Part shown: positions 29,565 through 41,444 of the stretch, in pieces
Numbering within the stretch: the stretch's first letter is position 1
How the letters are laid out: each line of letters begins with the position of its first letter
From: Tritrichomonas musculus
Lineage: Eukaryota > Parabasalia > Tritrichomonadida > Tritrichomonadidae
Assembly (NCBI GenBank): GCA_039105265.1
Contig: JAPFFF010000049.1
Span: 744,001-808,000 of the forward strand
Length of the DNA stretch: 64,000 nucleotides
Direction of reading: 5' to 3'
Made by a program: the position numbers and the translations under genes
Notes under the pieces: generated by a model
Told to the model about the DNA's origin: nothing
Databases searched by the model: none
What the model saw: only the letters and a program-made list of their open reading frames with translations

Positions 29565-30875
29565 TTACCAGAATGGCCAACATGGGCAGCCACGACAACG
29601 AGGACAGTTATCTTCTGTTATTTTCAAAGATCCAGTATTTCTAATTGAATCATTTAGCATGAATCTAACAAGAACTATATCTCTTGGTCTCAAAGATCTC
29701 ACTACTTCATAGGACCATCCGTTACCCATTTTTATTAATGTTGATTTACGTTTTCGGTTATGGTAATCTATAAGAAGATAAGACTTATCTTGGGCATGGC
29801 ATGCTTCAACTCCATAGAATAAAATTGAATTCACATAGTTTGGTTTAGCAATATGCTCTACGAATTCACGCGTGAAACCTACATCATTTATATTTATATT
29901 TTGAGTATCAATGTCAAAATAATGACACACATGTTGAATGTAATTACTAATTGTTGTATCTCGAGGTGTTTCTGGAACAGTATTTGGAATCAAATTGTTA
30001 TCAAATTGATTATTTTTTCGTTTGTCTCGATGATTACGACTATTTTCACGATCTTCGTTTTCTAATTCTCGAAGTCTAATGTCTGCCTCAATTGACCTCA
30101 TGGCTATAGCTGTATTATTATCATCAGTATGAGTAATGACATTCAATGCATTTTGATTAGGCCCTGATACTGAACCATGTGAACCATTTAAATCCATTGT
30201 TCGTTTATTATTTAAATTAATGTGGCTCAAATCAAAGAGTCGACTTATGAAGCCACCCCGTTGTTGTTGTATTCGATTTGGAGTTGGTGATCGTGATGGA
30301 CTTGATGACGATGCAGCTCGTGGTTGATAAGGATTTCTATGGACAGCTTCTTGTCTATATGGTTGACGTTGGTGATGTTGCTGATGTTGTTGCTGATGTG
30401 GTTGCTCATATTGTTGATATTGCTGATATTGCTGTTGATATTGCTGTTGATATTGCTGCTGCTGATATGGTTGTTGATATTGTTGCTCATATTGCTGATA
30501 TGGTTATTGATATTGCTGTTGATATGGTTGTTGATATGGTTGTTGATATTGCTGTTGATATTGCTGTTGATATGGTTGTTGATATTGCTGCTGATATGGT
30601 TGTTGATATTGTTGTTGATATGGTTGTTGATATTGTTGCTGTCGTGGTTGATATTGCTGTCGTGGTTGCAGTTGATATTGTTGTTGTCGTGGTTGTTGTT
30701 GTTGTTGTTGCTGTCGTGGTGGTGGTGGTTGCTGCCTTTGATATTGTCGCTGATTTGGTGGTGGTTGTTGCCTTTGATATTGATGATATGCTAGATCAGG
30801 ATTAGCATGTTGAGCATTAGGAAGAACTGGACTTTGAGCTCGAGAATTACTAGATGAATCAAATATGTCAACCAT
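29565..30875 (-). pseudogene. Gln/Tyr-repeat protein, family C (broken)
   Basis: Starts MVDIFDSSSNSRAQSP, followed by a long Tyr/Gln/Pro repeat region, then a Ser/Pro/Arg stretch. The C-terminal 200-residue part has a folded look (VCHYFDIDTQNININDVGF, ACHAQDKSYLLIDYHNRKR) and ends in CPRCRGCPCWPFW, possibly a metal site. It is unrecognised. It is broken about once, within the repeat tract. Confidence 0.5.
30400..30760 (-). repeat. Tandem YQQ/PYQQQ-coding microsatellite
   Basis: TTGTTGATATTGCTG-type units repeat for about 350 bases and encode PYQQQYQQ repeats on the minus strand. The long hydrophobic frames on the plus strand here are shadows of this repeat. Confidence 0.9.
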
Positions 30876-30919
30876 TTTATACTTTGATTGGCACCAAAAA
30901 TTGTTTAACTTTGAGATAA

Positions 30920-32031
30920 ATGACTGCAATATTAACCAAACAAAATGCATTAGATGGAGCCTTGGTAGGAGGTTCTGGCAAAGGTGGTGATGGAATATTT
31001 GATTCAATTCATGTTAAAGGTGATGCCACAATCGATGGTAGTTGTAAAATCTTCTTTGGTGAAGAATATGGTGAACCTCAAAGTGTCAAAGAATGTTTCG
31101 AAACATTTGGGAAAGCATTAACGGATATAACTAGCGACATTCAATCACATCGAACCGTTATTGATACACATGGAACCAAACTTGCTGACCATGAAGATAG
31201 AATATCAACTTTAGAGAATGCTCCTCCATCTGCTATTGAAAGTGTAATGACTTATGAAGAAGGTTGTGATGAATTCATCATCGATGCAAATAATATCCAT
31301 AAATTAAGTGATTCGGATCTAAGAGATCCTCAGGGAGAAGTCTGTTCAGATGATCCTCAGGGTCATTCTACATACAACATTCTTGAGATTGATTACTCTG
31401 GATCTGTAAGTGGACAAGTCTTTGAGATCATCTTTCCAAAGAATCTTGAAATTGATAATGCTTATATTTCATTCGAGAATGAATCATTCACGAATCCTAT
31501 TATTGAATGCATTGATGAGAAATATCAATTGAAGTACATCAGCAATGAATCAAAACCTCGAATATACATGTCGAAATCTGCAATCTACGACCCATTTGAA
31601 CTATATACTGATGGATTCATGAAGATCAAATTCGTTGGGAAAATGCATCAAATCTCAGTTATTAAAGATTGTGCTGAAGGGACATTAATGAATCTCAAGT
31701 GTAATCTCATTGATGCTGACAATTGCTTCAAACTCTATAGGTCTCCTTTACCAGATTTCTATACAATCAAGTCAACGGAGATTACAATTTGGACACTGCA
31801 AATGGTTTATATTATGCTGACTGGGGATATAATCCTGATTCCGATTCATTCAATTCACTCATTGAAGGGCAGACATTCGAGCTTCATGATAACGTACAAA
31901 ATAACATTAAGAAGCAACTCAAAGAACATCCAAATGATGACAATCTTAAACAGCAATTGAATAATGCTCGCAAGAAAGTTGATGAATGGAATAGTTTCGT
32001 ATCAGTGTATCATCCAGAATTCCAATTCTAA
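30920..32031 (+). pseudogene. Fibre-like protein, family C (broken)
   Basis: The N-terminus is GGSGKGGDGIFDSIHVKGDA, then a short heptad segment (residues 70-97, HGTKLADHEDRISTLENA), then a beta-rich domain with repeated Asp/Gly turns and aromatic strands. A trimeric stalk followed by a receptor-binding-type head would fit this order, but no homologue is recognised. It diverges from the Gln-rich gene; their 5' ends are 44 bases apart. It is broken about once. Confidence 0.45.
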
Positions 32032-32054
32032 AAATATCAACATTATTTTTGCTT

Positions 32055-32762
32055 TTAGCATACCATTTTCAATGATATTCCATACTTGATGAATTGACTG
32101 TAAATGTTATTATAAGCATATTTTAGGTCTTCGGTTTTACCTTCTTTGGTTACCAATATTTTTGAAACATAGATGATCTTATCTGATTTTCCACGGCATC
32201 CGCTGCATCCAATATCTTCATTCAAGACTAATTCAACTTTCTCACATCCAGTTAATAATTTGATCATTTCCATCAACAACTTGCTTTCACAGACAACATA
32301 TGAATTCACTTTTAATGGATTGTTCTCATACATTTCAACTAGCATTTCAAGAAATCTGTTTTTCTTGTCAAGCTCATCTAATTCATTTCCCAAATCTGCG
32401 ATACCCCTGTCTTGTGCTAAATGGAAAGGATTGTTTGTTGGTTGTGGAGATACTGATTGATATTCCGGATTCGTCATCTGAGTATTTGTAATTGGACCAT
32501 TCCCTTGGGGAACTTCCGGTTGGGGAGCTTGAATAAAATTTACATTTGGATTCAGAGGTTGAACATTTGGATAAAGGGGAATGGAATTTGCTCTTGGATG
32601 CTTTTGAGTTGGTTTGATATTAATGTTTACATTAGTCTGTTGCTCTTGCTTTATCGTATTATCTGTCTCACTGGATAGTATACGTGCTTGCCTAAGTGTT
32701 CCTGTCATTTGCATTAATGCAAAAATAGATTTAGCATCTAATTTTTTTAAATTGTCTTTCAA
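32055..32762 (-). CDS. Conserved Polinton protein with EDIGC motif, family C, 235 aa
   Basis: Residues 1-120 are low-complexity Gln/Pro/Asn-rich. Residues 125-235 match the C-terminal half of the family A protein at 1493, with VELVLNEDIGCSGCRGK and a final helix ending YGISLKMVC. Function unknown. Two extra Cys near the motif could bind zinc. The start overlaps the end of the NUMOD4-like gene by 32 bases. Confidence 0.65.
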   Translation of the reverse strand: MKDNLKKLDAKSIFALMQMTGTLRQARILSSETDNTIKQEQQTNVNINIKPTQKHPRANSIPLYPNVQPLNPNVNFIQAPQPEVPQGNGPITNTQMTNPEYQSVSPQPTNNPFHLAQDRGIADLGNELDELDKKNRFLEMLVEMYENNPLKVNSYVVCESKLLMEMIKLLTGCEKVELVLNEDIGCSGCRGKSDKIIYVSKILVTKEGKTEDLKYAYNNIYSQFIKYGISLKMVC

Positions 32763-32952
32763 TCAAATCATTTTTGAGATACATCTTACCATTCAATTCA
32801 ACAGCAACGATTCCATCTCTGTTATAATATTCTCCAACAATTCCCTTGAATGATTTGGTACCTTTTCGCTTAATGATATTTGGACTTTCAATCATAATTT
32901 CGTAATCATTCTCGAAACCAACCAATGGAACGAACCTCTCATTCATATTCAT
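32731..32952 (-). CDS. NUMOD4-like DNA-binding module protein, 73 aa
   Basis: FVPLVGFENDYEIMIESP at the start and GIVAVELNGKMYLKNDLIERQF later follow the NUMOD4-like half of the family A HNH protein at 10869 (FVPLKGFINDYEI; LTVNLNGVNYLKHVIIAKQF). Only this module is visible. It may be a remnant of a homing-type nuclease or a stand-alone DNA-binding protein. Confidence 0.55.
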   Translation of the reverse strand: MNMNERFVPLVGFENDYEIMIESPNIIKRKGTKSFKGIVGEYYNRDGIVAVELNGKMYLKNDLIERQFKKIRC

Positions 32953-33004
32953 TTGTGTCTTCGTTAAAAAGTTATTAGAGATAGTCCTTTGGACATATTA
33001 TCTT

Positions 33005-33259
33005 TCAGATATACCTATTAGCAGCAGCTCTATTGAGTAGTTTGCGGACTTTAATGCAATGATCATATTTCTTTTGGATTCGTTCACGTTGTTTCATTTT
33101 CTTAGGATTGTCAGATTCTGGTTCACCTAATATTTTTCGATAATATTGCAATCTCGATGCAATCATTTTTAATGTCTGCGTTGCAAATGATTTACGTTCA
33201 TGTCTTTACTTTAATGGTGGTAATGCTAATGTTTCATTTTCATTTGTATTTGATTCCAT
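33005..33259 (-). pseudogene. Small basic helical protein, family C (broken)
   Basis: About 85 codons with a Lys/Arg-rich helical C-terminal part (KKMKQRERIQKKYDHCIKV, RKLLNRAAANRYI). It could be a DNA-binding protein comparable in size to the 78-residue basic protein of family A at 57078, though the two do not clearly align. It is broken about once. Confidence 0.4.
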
Positions 33260-33320
33260 TCTTTGGCTCTCATTAAAATATCAACAGCAAACATATAAAC
33301 ATCTCTTTAACAAAAACCAA

Positions 33321-35240
33321 ATGAATCAAACTTACGAACTCAACAATAACGTGGATCACATCATTCAATACATCAAGAATTCAATACTTTGGGGTCCAAG
33401 CAGTGTAGACCATTCAGATAATTTTGATAGATTGCATGATCATAATTATGCTGGCTGGTTTGATGATAATTTTGATGACGATGATGATGATCCATTTACA
33501 GATTATTATAAGCAACCGAGAACATTGGAATTAATAAATAATCTTCTCAACAGCCATTCAACATTTTCAAGATTTATTCGTGACAGAATCATTAAATGGT
33601 ATCAACGTAAACATCTTTATGACAAGCCTAGATTTAATTTAGATGAGAATGTATTGAGCAATTTCATTAAAGTAAATGTCACAACAATTAACAAAGAAGT
33701 CATTGAATATATGGAATATACAAAGAAACAGATCATTGAATATCAAGAATACAAGAAACGTCATGCTATTGAGAAACAAGAACGTAGAAAACGTGAGAGG
33801 ATTGAAAGGCGTGAACAAGGATTGCAAGCAGCTCATGAGGAATTAAATAGGCTCCTTAATCTCAAAATGCAGAAGAGTAAGACTAAATTCTATGCAAATA
33901 ATGTATTCAGAGATTGGAACATTCATCCAGAAGATATGACTAAATTATGGAGAGAATATAATGAAAGATGGATACCACCAACCCAAAGAGGCAAACCACA
34001 ACCTCAAAGACCTAAACCAACGATAGCTTACGATGACACATTTGAAGACAAGCTTATCAAATACCTTAAAACACATTCAGATGAGAGACATCCAATGTCA
34101 TTTGATGACTTTCAAAAGCTAACTAGAGGTTGGCCTAGTTCGTTTACATCTATTGAAGATTGGTATCAAACCTACATTGAAAAGCATCCATCCAACATTG
34201 CTCCAGAGAAGATTCAAGTGAATTCTATTGGATTCAAATCACCAAAGAAGATTAAAGCATTGAAATCTAAATATCCAAATATTAAGTCTCCTGATTCATT
34301 CCTGGAGGGAACTTTGCAGAGCAAATCTACAACATCATACTTTCCATTAAAGCAGAATAAGAAGCTATATCAACTTCACAAGGTTTGCCCAAAAAAGACT
34401 TACATCATTGACATAATGTTTTGTGATAAGTATGCATATCTCATTGCAATCAATGTCAACACTAGATTCTTATATGCAGCCCCAATGAATAAACCTGTAT
34501 TCACCACAACTAATCACGACAATCAAGAACAACATTACATGAGATATTCTAAAAATGCAGACACATACATCAACGCATTGGACTCATTAATCAAATCAGG
34601 AATGGATGTTCGATACCTTCAAGGTGATGGAGAGAAAGCTTTCGATGCACATGAAACATGTGCTTATTATGATTCTCATAACATTGAATTCAAACCAGTC
34701 CCAAGAATGAAAATGGGTGTATATCCAGACTTCATGAAAAAGGAACAAAAGCAATCGAAAACAGATCCAATGCATGGTTCTTTAGGGATTCTTGATAGAG
34801 TGATTCGCACACTTCGAGACATGGCATATCACATTGAAGTTGGAATCATTACACCAAATATCATGAAAGAACTTGTCAATCAATATAACAATGTACCTCA
34901 TACAACGTTATCCAAATATGTTGGCTTTGATGTTACACCACAGATGGTCCAAAATGATAAAGAACTTGAGAACTATATCATTAGACAAATCATGAAAGAG
35001 AATGAAAAGGTTACAAGTAGAGCTGGATTTAAACTAGAGAATGGCACACCAGTGAAGCTTTATAATGAAAAGGATTCAATGACTAAAAGAAGATCAATCA
35101 TTCAACCAGGAAAGTATCGCATTGTTGACTACCATGGAGGATATTATGAAGTCGAAGATTTGCAAAGCAAAGTTCCCGGAGGGAATGAGAACAAAAATAG
35201 ACAATTCATTCCAAGATTTAAGCTTGCAATTGACATTTAA
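33321..35240 (+). CDS. RVE-type integrase with long N-terminal extension, family C
   Basis: 639 residues. Residues 1-330 are acidic and then Arg/Glu-rich coiled coil, unlike the integrases of families A and B. The core begins near residue 368 (IIDIMFCDKYAYLIAI), continues with LQGDGEKAFDAH near 433, and has GILDRVIRTLRDMA near 490. A C-terminal beta domain has GTPVKLYNEKD and KYRIVDYHGGYYEVED. It converges on the polymerase gene, overlapping it by four bases. The frame is open. Confidence 0.85.
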   Translation: MNQTYELNNNVDHIIQYIKNSILWGPSSVDHSDNFDRLHDHNYAGWFDDNFDDDDDDPFTDYYKQPRTLELINNLLNSHSTFSRFIRDRIIKWYQRKHLYDKPRFNLDENVLSNFIKVNVTTINKEVIEYMEYTKKQIIEYQEYKKRHAIEKQERRKRERIERREQGLQAAHEELNRLLNLKMQKSKTKFYANNVFRDWNIHPEDMTKLWREYNERWIPPTQRGKPQPQRPKPTIAYDDTFEDKLIKYLKTHSDERHPMSFDDFQKLTRGWPSSFTSIEDWYQTYIEKHPSNIAPEKIQVNSIGFKSPKKIKALKSKYPNIKSPDSFLEGTLQSKSTTSYFPLKQNKKLYQLHKVCPKKTYIIDIMFCDKYAYLIAINVNTRFLYAAPMNKPVFTTTNHDNQEQHYMRYSKNADTYINALDSLIKSGMDVRYLQGDGEKAFDAHETCAYYDSHNIEFKPVPRMKMGVYPDFMKKEQKQSKTDPMHGSLGILDRVIRTLRDMAYHIEVGIITPNIMKELVNQYNNVPHTTLSKYVGFDVTPQMVQNDKELENYIIRQIMKENEKVTSRAGFKLENGTPVKLYNEKDSMTKRRSIIQPGKYRIVDYHGGYYEVEDLQSKVPGGNENKNRQFIPRFKLAIDI

Positions 35241-38200
35241 TGTAATACTTTCTTGTAATATTCTGGATTATACATTCTGATGATCTTATACAATACATTG
35301 ATATTTGAATGTTTTGCATCTTTCTTGACTGTTTCGAAATTCATTGAAGCTTTGCATGTCAAATTACATTTGAACTCAACATTATAAAATGCTTTATCTC
35401 TATTATCTGGAGATAGACACTTAATTGCTCCAAACAATGGTAACAAAGTAAGTCTATCATCTATTTTTGAAGCATAATTGTGAACTTCCATACCAACTAA
35501 TCCATCAACCAACTTCATTTCTTCTTCATTATCAAGATATGTTAAAGGTTCATCATCATCATCATCATCATCATTATATTCTTTACTATTTTTACCTGAA
35601 AGATCCAACTCAACACCTAAAGATTTGATTACATCTGTTGCCGTTCTCTTGATAACTGAATCCCAATTACCTTGATAGAATTCATATCTTCCATTCTCAT
35701 TTTCAGAATCAGGAAGCATTAGACCATGATATGAATTGCAATCAACAGAAGTAAAATAATCTATATCAAACTCATCACATTCAAAACATTTGACATATGC
35801 ATTCTTATATAAACCTAGAATATTATGATTTGCATAAATATGAAGACTACCACTTCCAGTCTCAATAATGATATCATCTTCAGAGAGTTTACTAATTATT
35901 GATTGCTTGATTTCAAATCTTTTCTTTTGAGGCAACTTCTTATTAATATCAATGTCAATCACTGCAAACCCAGGAGTTTCATTTACACTCAAAACCATTC
36001 CAGTCTGATTTCTACATTTAAGATCACCAATATGTTTACCATCACAGGATCCATGTTTGGACTTATTGAATGTAATCTTGAAGTTCTCATCAAATCTAGT
36101 TCTCAATGGTAAATCCCAATGACTCTCATCAAAATCATTTATATAAGTTGGGATATCATTTGAATCTCCATTTGCAGAGACCTCACTTTCAGGAATACTC
36201 TTTCCAAGTTCAAGTAATTCAGCATCTAAATCTTTATTGTTCAATATATTTTTGAATTCATTTTCACATTCTTTAGCATACTCTTCACATGATTTGATAA
36301 TAACATCATTAGCAGTCAAACCTTTAATGAATGGAACACAAGTTTGATCTTCCAATACTATCATTTTGTTATGAAATCCAGTCAACGCATTCTTCTGAAT
36401 AGTCACCTTAGACATTTGATTACGATTCATTTGGAGATTAATATTCTTACCTGGAATGACACATTTATCAACAATGATTGCATAATAATCAGTTGGATTA
36501 ATGTTATTCTTTTTCAATGATACACCTTTGACTTTCAATGCTTTAGTTTCTAGGGAACCATCTTCTTTATTATTCCAAATTGTATAACATTTAGGACATA
36601 ATGCAACTTGATTATCTCCATATTTTTCAACAGCAGCACCCAATATTTTCTTCTCATCAGCAATGGTTCCAATAGCTGGATTTGGCATGAATTGATAAAT
36701 ATATTTATCATAGAATTCTTTATCTTTAACGATTGCATCGAAGACTTGCTCACCATGTCTATTCATATCTCCAGCAATTGCAAAGTAAACACTATCTGTA
36801 TCACATGATGTGAAATGCATTCTTTCAACATCTAAACATTTGAAAAGGAAGTCATAAATGAAAACCAAATACCAATACTTTGCATTATCAAGAGTGAAAA
36901 ATGACTCTTGAACACATGTCTTGCATCGGAAATTCTTGGGTTTACGTTGAATCATATATAGTTTACTACTCTGCGTAGCAGATGAATCATTTCCAATTGG
37001 ATATCCATTTACATAAGTCTCACTTGCAATGTCAATGAAGGCTCTATCACGATCTACAATCTTGACTTTATCATAATGTTCTGTATTGAGACCATCATAT
37101 CCATAAGATCCATTCATACTAATTTTATAGAACTTCTCATTTCCAGACTTCTCTCCACTTAATATCTTCTGACGTTCTCCCATAAATTCATTAACGAATG
37201 CATTGAAACCTCTATGGCAATCATATATTGTAACATTCTGGATATCAACAACTTTCAAACCATGGTCAATGAGAAACCATAAATAATAGCAACCAAATGT
37301 CTTGAATTCACCTCTTGTATCAAGAGTCATCGTTAACTTGGTATCAGATTTGTCAACAGTATGGATATTATTGTCTTTACCATATTTGTACATGTATGAT
37401 TTAATTATATCTTCATCATTTTTGATCTCAAAATTGCGAAATACAGGTGGAAAATTAATGAATGTATTAACAAGTTCTTTGGGACATTCTAACTTAACAG
37501 TTGCATGAAAGATGAATTTGGGATTCTTATCAAACCTATGTTTGGAATTGATTATACTCATACAAGTATGATATACATTTGGTTTCTGTTTACCATTCTC
37601 ATCATAACAATCATATGAATTTAACATTGAACCTGGCATGTACATGATACCTCCATGATATTTGTTGAATGAATGCCAGTTACCAGAACATGCTGAAGGA
37701 TACAATGAATTGAAATCAACTCCAACTACATGTGAAACAACATTATCAGTATATCTGACAACAACTTTATTAGCTTCTTCATCAAAATGTAAACGTGTAA
37801 TGAAAGTCTCACCTCTAAGATTGACTCGATGCATGACATTTGAAAGACCACCAGTTATACCAGCACGTAAACGATAATATTCAGCTTCATTGGTAATAGT
37901 CATTGGCAAATGATTCACTTTACAGAACTTCTTGAGCTGGATTCTTAAACGAGTAACCTTATCATCATCAGCTGAACGAAGGCTATTACATACTTCACAA
38001 GCAAGTTTGCAATTGGATAATTCATGACCTATTTCATTATTGATTCGATCTAATGTTGGCTTATTAGTCCATGAGAAGTGTTCGCCTCAAAGATGACATT
38101 TACCTAATTCTGGGTCTTCATATATCTTCATGAATGCATCGAAATCAACTTCAGAAACACATTTAGAAAGGTCTCTTATTCCCTTTGGGAAATTTGCTTT

Positions 38201-41104
38201 GCAAAAAGGCTTGGGCTGCTTACTTTTCTCTTGCTTAGCATTCCATTTCTCATCTTGACTGTAATATGAATTGACTTTATATGTCCACCATTCTTTGGTT
38301 GGCTTGAATGTATTCTTTGAATTCAAAACACCATAATCATAGTCAATATCAAAGTTCTTATAAGCCATTGCATACTTGATTTCAGATGCATTACGTGATA
38401 AAGAAAGATTAGAGAGCATGTCAATACCATATTTAGCATTCATTTCAATGAGGTTATCAATAGGTTTGATCATCATTTCAACATCATTATCATTATATGC
38501 TAACAGATATTCCCATCTGTCAATGAATCTTTTGGAATCTTCAAGATATTCTTCATATTCTTTATTTGATAATGCATTCTTTTGATTGAGATAGCTATGG
38601 AAATCTTTATGTTTGAATGGCTCTGACATACTTAGGACATCATCAAAGTTCTCACTATTTACAGCTTCATATGGGAATGTACCTTTAACAGAATTCTCTG
38701 CACCGCCAAAGTCAACACCAAATTGTTTAAGAGTACCTCCACTGATGAATGCTTGAGCATCAATGAAACGTAATCCAATCATACCTTTATCAGTTGATGT
38801 TTTGAGAATGAATTGCTTCAAAGATGATGTAGTACCAATTAAAGAACTGTTATCAACCTTCCATTGCATATCATGATGAGTATAATTGAAATATTCTTTA
38901 AAGAGATTGCTATCAAATTTTGCAGAATTAAATCCCAAAACTGGTATATCAAGGAGCCCTTTATCAAGCTTTTTAATGACTTCGACATCAGAGATTTTGA
39001 GCATATCTTTCATTAATTGAACCTTATCATCAACTATTTCATAAGCTCTCTCGAACATAAATGTAAGCCATTCAGGAATGAAATCTTTAGATCTAGCATC
39101 GAAATGTCTCGTTAACAAACCTTTTGAAGACTTGATGCAACAGCTCACTGACAATGGAATTAGACGACTATTGATTACAGTTGATTTACCAGTTTCTTTA
39201 TTAACAGATTGCTCCATGGTTTCGAAATCATATGTTACATAATATTTCTGAGGTTGCCATTTAAGATCATGTGCTACACAATATTCGTAAACTGGATGAT
39301 TCAAAATATGTGGACAATATGGCATACTAACTCTTTCAGGAATGTAATTCTTATGAAACTTTCCATCACAATGTGCTTTATGGATTTCCATTCTCTTTGG
39401 ATTCTTTCCGCGGATTGCATACGATTTGCATTTGGGACATATCCAAATATTAGTCAATGATTCTGCATTAGTGATATACATAATATGGATGACATTACCT
39501 TGACTAAAGAGTAAAGCATTAAAAGGATTTCCAAATTTTTCATCATACCATTGCTGATCAATGTCATAACGATTACTTTCTTTGTCAAAGCAATAGATGT
39601 TAACATTAATTTCATGCTTCTTAGCAGACTCTTTCATTTCATCTAACGTCATACCATTGAATGATTTAAGTAATGCTTGGGCAGCTTTGGTAGGTCTAGT
39701 AGTATATTCAGCACCATGATCTTTGCAGAAGAGTTTACGAGCTGCACTAGTACGATCTTTAAGATAGTACTTCTCAGTCTTTGATAGCTTTTGATCTAAA
39801 CATATTGCTAAGAATCTATACCAACATAATCCATCATCTTCATTGTCTGTGATTATAAATTTTGATTTAAAGAACTCAACTGGAAGGTCATCAATCTTAC
39901 CAGAAATCTTAACTAATCTTGAAACAGTGAATGCAACATTTGAAACATAAATGAGTTTGACATTGGAAGATGTAGTTGAATGATTATGAAGATTTGTTTC
40001 AATATAGTACTTGACTCTATCTAAATCTGTTGAAAATTGGATTACAATTGGAATGGTATCATCAAGTTTGACTTTGGTAGCAATGATTTCACGTGCTTCG
40101 TAATCAAACGTTGGATCTGATTCTTGAAGATAATTCTTCTCAGGAACCTCAAAGATACCTCCCATCTCAAATGTCAACTTGAATGGTTTACGTTCACGCT
40201 TATATACAACATTATCAAGATATTCGAAAATGTCTTCAAGCTTATGAATCTTGTTAAGATAATACACTACAATTGGATCTTTATTTTGATTCTTCTCAAC
40301 AACTTCTGAGTCTTTTGGATATTTACGTCTAGCTTCTTCCAAACGTGCTAATGCTTTCTGTTCATCATATGGTTCATTAATTTTAAGATTCTCTTCATCA
40401 ATGCTCTTGAATTCATGACCATATTTCTCAAAATATTCTAACAATTCTTGATTTTGGTTCTCAAACATTTTCTGTGAATATGGTTTAAGTTCAAGCATTT
40501 CTTTTGGTGCTAACGGTCTAAGTAAAACTGTTTGTTTACGTAAATCATCAAGCATTCTCTTATAATTTTCTTTGGATGCATGGATTTGAGTATTTTCTTT
40601 TTCAATTTTCTCGTTAAAACGTTTACGAAGAATATCCCTAACCTTATCATTAACCTTATCTTTAACATTGAAATGCTTACGTTTAATGTAATTGAGATAT
40701 GCTGAATCGTTGCTATCAATATATCTTTTTGGTGCTTTTAGATGCTTTGGAGCATGTGAGATTCCCAAATATTTGATTTCTGGTTGGAATGGAAGATTCA
40801 TTAATTCTTCAATAGCTTCGGCTTCAATAGCTTCATCTTCTTTCTTAGCATTATAACCCTTTGCAAACCAATATACACTACCATAAGTAGCATCACCATC
40901 ATAACCCATTTCATCAAGTTTAGGTATAATAAAGTCAAGGATTCTATCAATTACATTATCTTCAAATTCAGAATTATATGGAAATTCATCAATAATTGCT
41001 TCAAGTGTTTCTTCAGAAATGCCAAGCATTAATGCTAAATTCCATACATCATCAACTGGTTGCTCATCTATTTCTTGGTGGTTGTCGATCGTTGGTTGAC
41101 TCAT
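35237..41104 (-). pseudogene. polB: Protein-primed type PolB fused to a primase-like (AEP) domain, family C (broken)
   Basis: In order from the start: an N-terminal helical region; a Cys...His block (DGLCWYRFLAICL ... VIHIMYITNAESL) with a following C-x2-C...H...C finger; Exo I (YDFETMEQ), Exo II (FNSAKFDSN) and Exo III (YNDNDVEMM); an HNH-like zinc module; motif A (DFNSLYPS), motif B (KISMNGSYGYDG) and motif C (CDTDSVYF). Then comes a 330-residue C-terminal extension with FAVIDIDINKK, TGSGSLHIYANH and an acidic strand followed by GRYEFYQG, the order of archaeo-eukaryotic primase motifs. The total is near 1950 codons, longer than usual Polinton PolB. It is broken about once. It fills the end of the element next to the TIR. 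Confidence 0.83.
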
Positions 41105-41127
41105 CTTTTCTTTGCCTCCGCATTAAA

Positions 41128-41439
41128 AAAATTATCCCTTACAAAAAGATTGATATCTTCCTGTACACCATTTTTCATGAAAATCTGCTCTTTTACATTC
41201 TCTTTTTGCATCAAAATGGGCCTGAATTCGGACATTATTTTTGCCTCCAAACCCCTTCAAAACATCCATTTTTGGGTACTTTTTTTGAAATTTCAGCATT
41301 TCACAAGTTTGAGCTCCTAGTATTGAAACATAACCTCAAAAATGAATGCTAGAAGACAGGTCAACCTTCGTATTGAAAATCGGACCCGAAAATCAAGGCC
41401 AAAGTATCTTCCGGGAGCTGGCCCCATCTTATAACTACT
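41128..41439 (-). repeat. Terminal inverted repeat of element C, right
   Basis: Reverse complement of 24127-24438 with very few differences. The outer end is ACTACT at 41434-41439, followed by the AACAC duplication. The polymerase start lies 24 bases inside it. Confidence 0.92.
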
Positions 41440-41444
41440 AACAC
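41440..41444. repeat. Target-site duplication of element C, right (AACAC)
   Basis: Copy of 24122-24126 on the other side of element C. Confidence 0.8.

Larger units (their letters stand above)
24127..41439 (+). mobile_element. Polinton family C, full-length with both TIRs (17,313 bp)
   Basis: Bounded by near-identical TIRs of about 312 bases starting AGTAGTTATAAG and by an AACAC duplication. It contains capsid, small amphipathic protein, globular-coil protein, packaging ATPase, an EF-hand-like protein, a Gln-rich protein, a fibre-like protein, several small genes, integrase and a PolB-primase. It inserted into the polymerase gene of family B. The TIRs differ by only a few bases, so the insertion is young. 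Most genes are open; coding is broken about four times in all. Confidence 0.93.

Noticed and set aside
30278-30805. Long hydrophobic open frames on the plus strand (Val/Ala/Asp or Leu/Ile repeats)
   Set aside because: They are shadows of the TTGTTGATATTGCTG microsatellite that codes for Gln/Tyr repeats on the minus strand; periodic composition and no start context.
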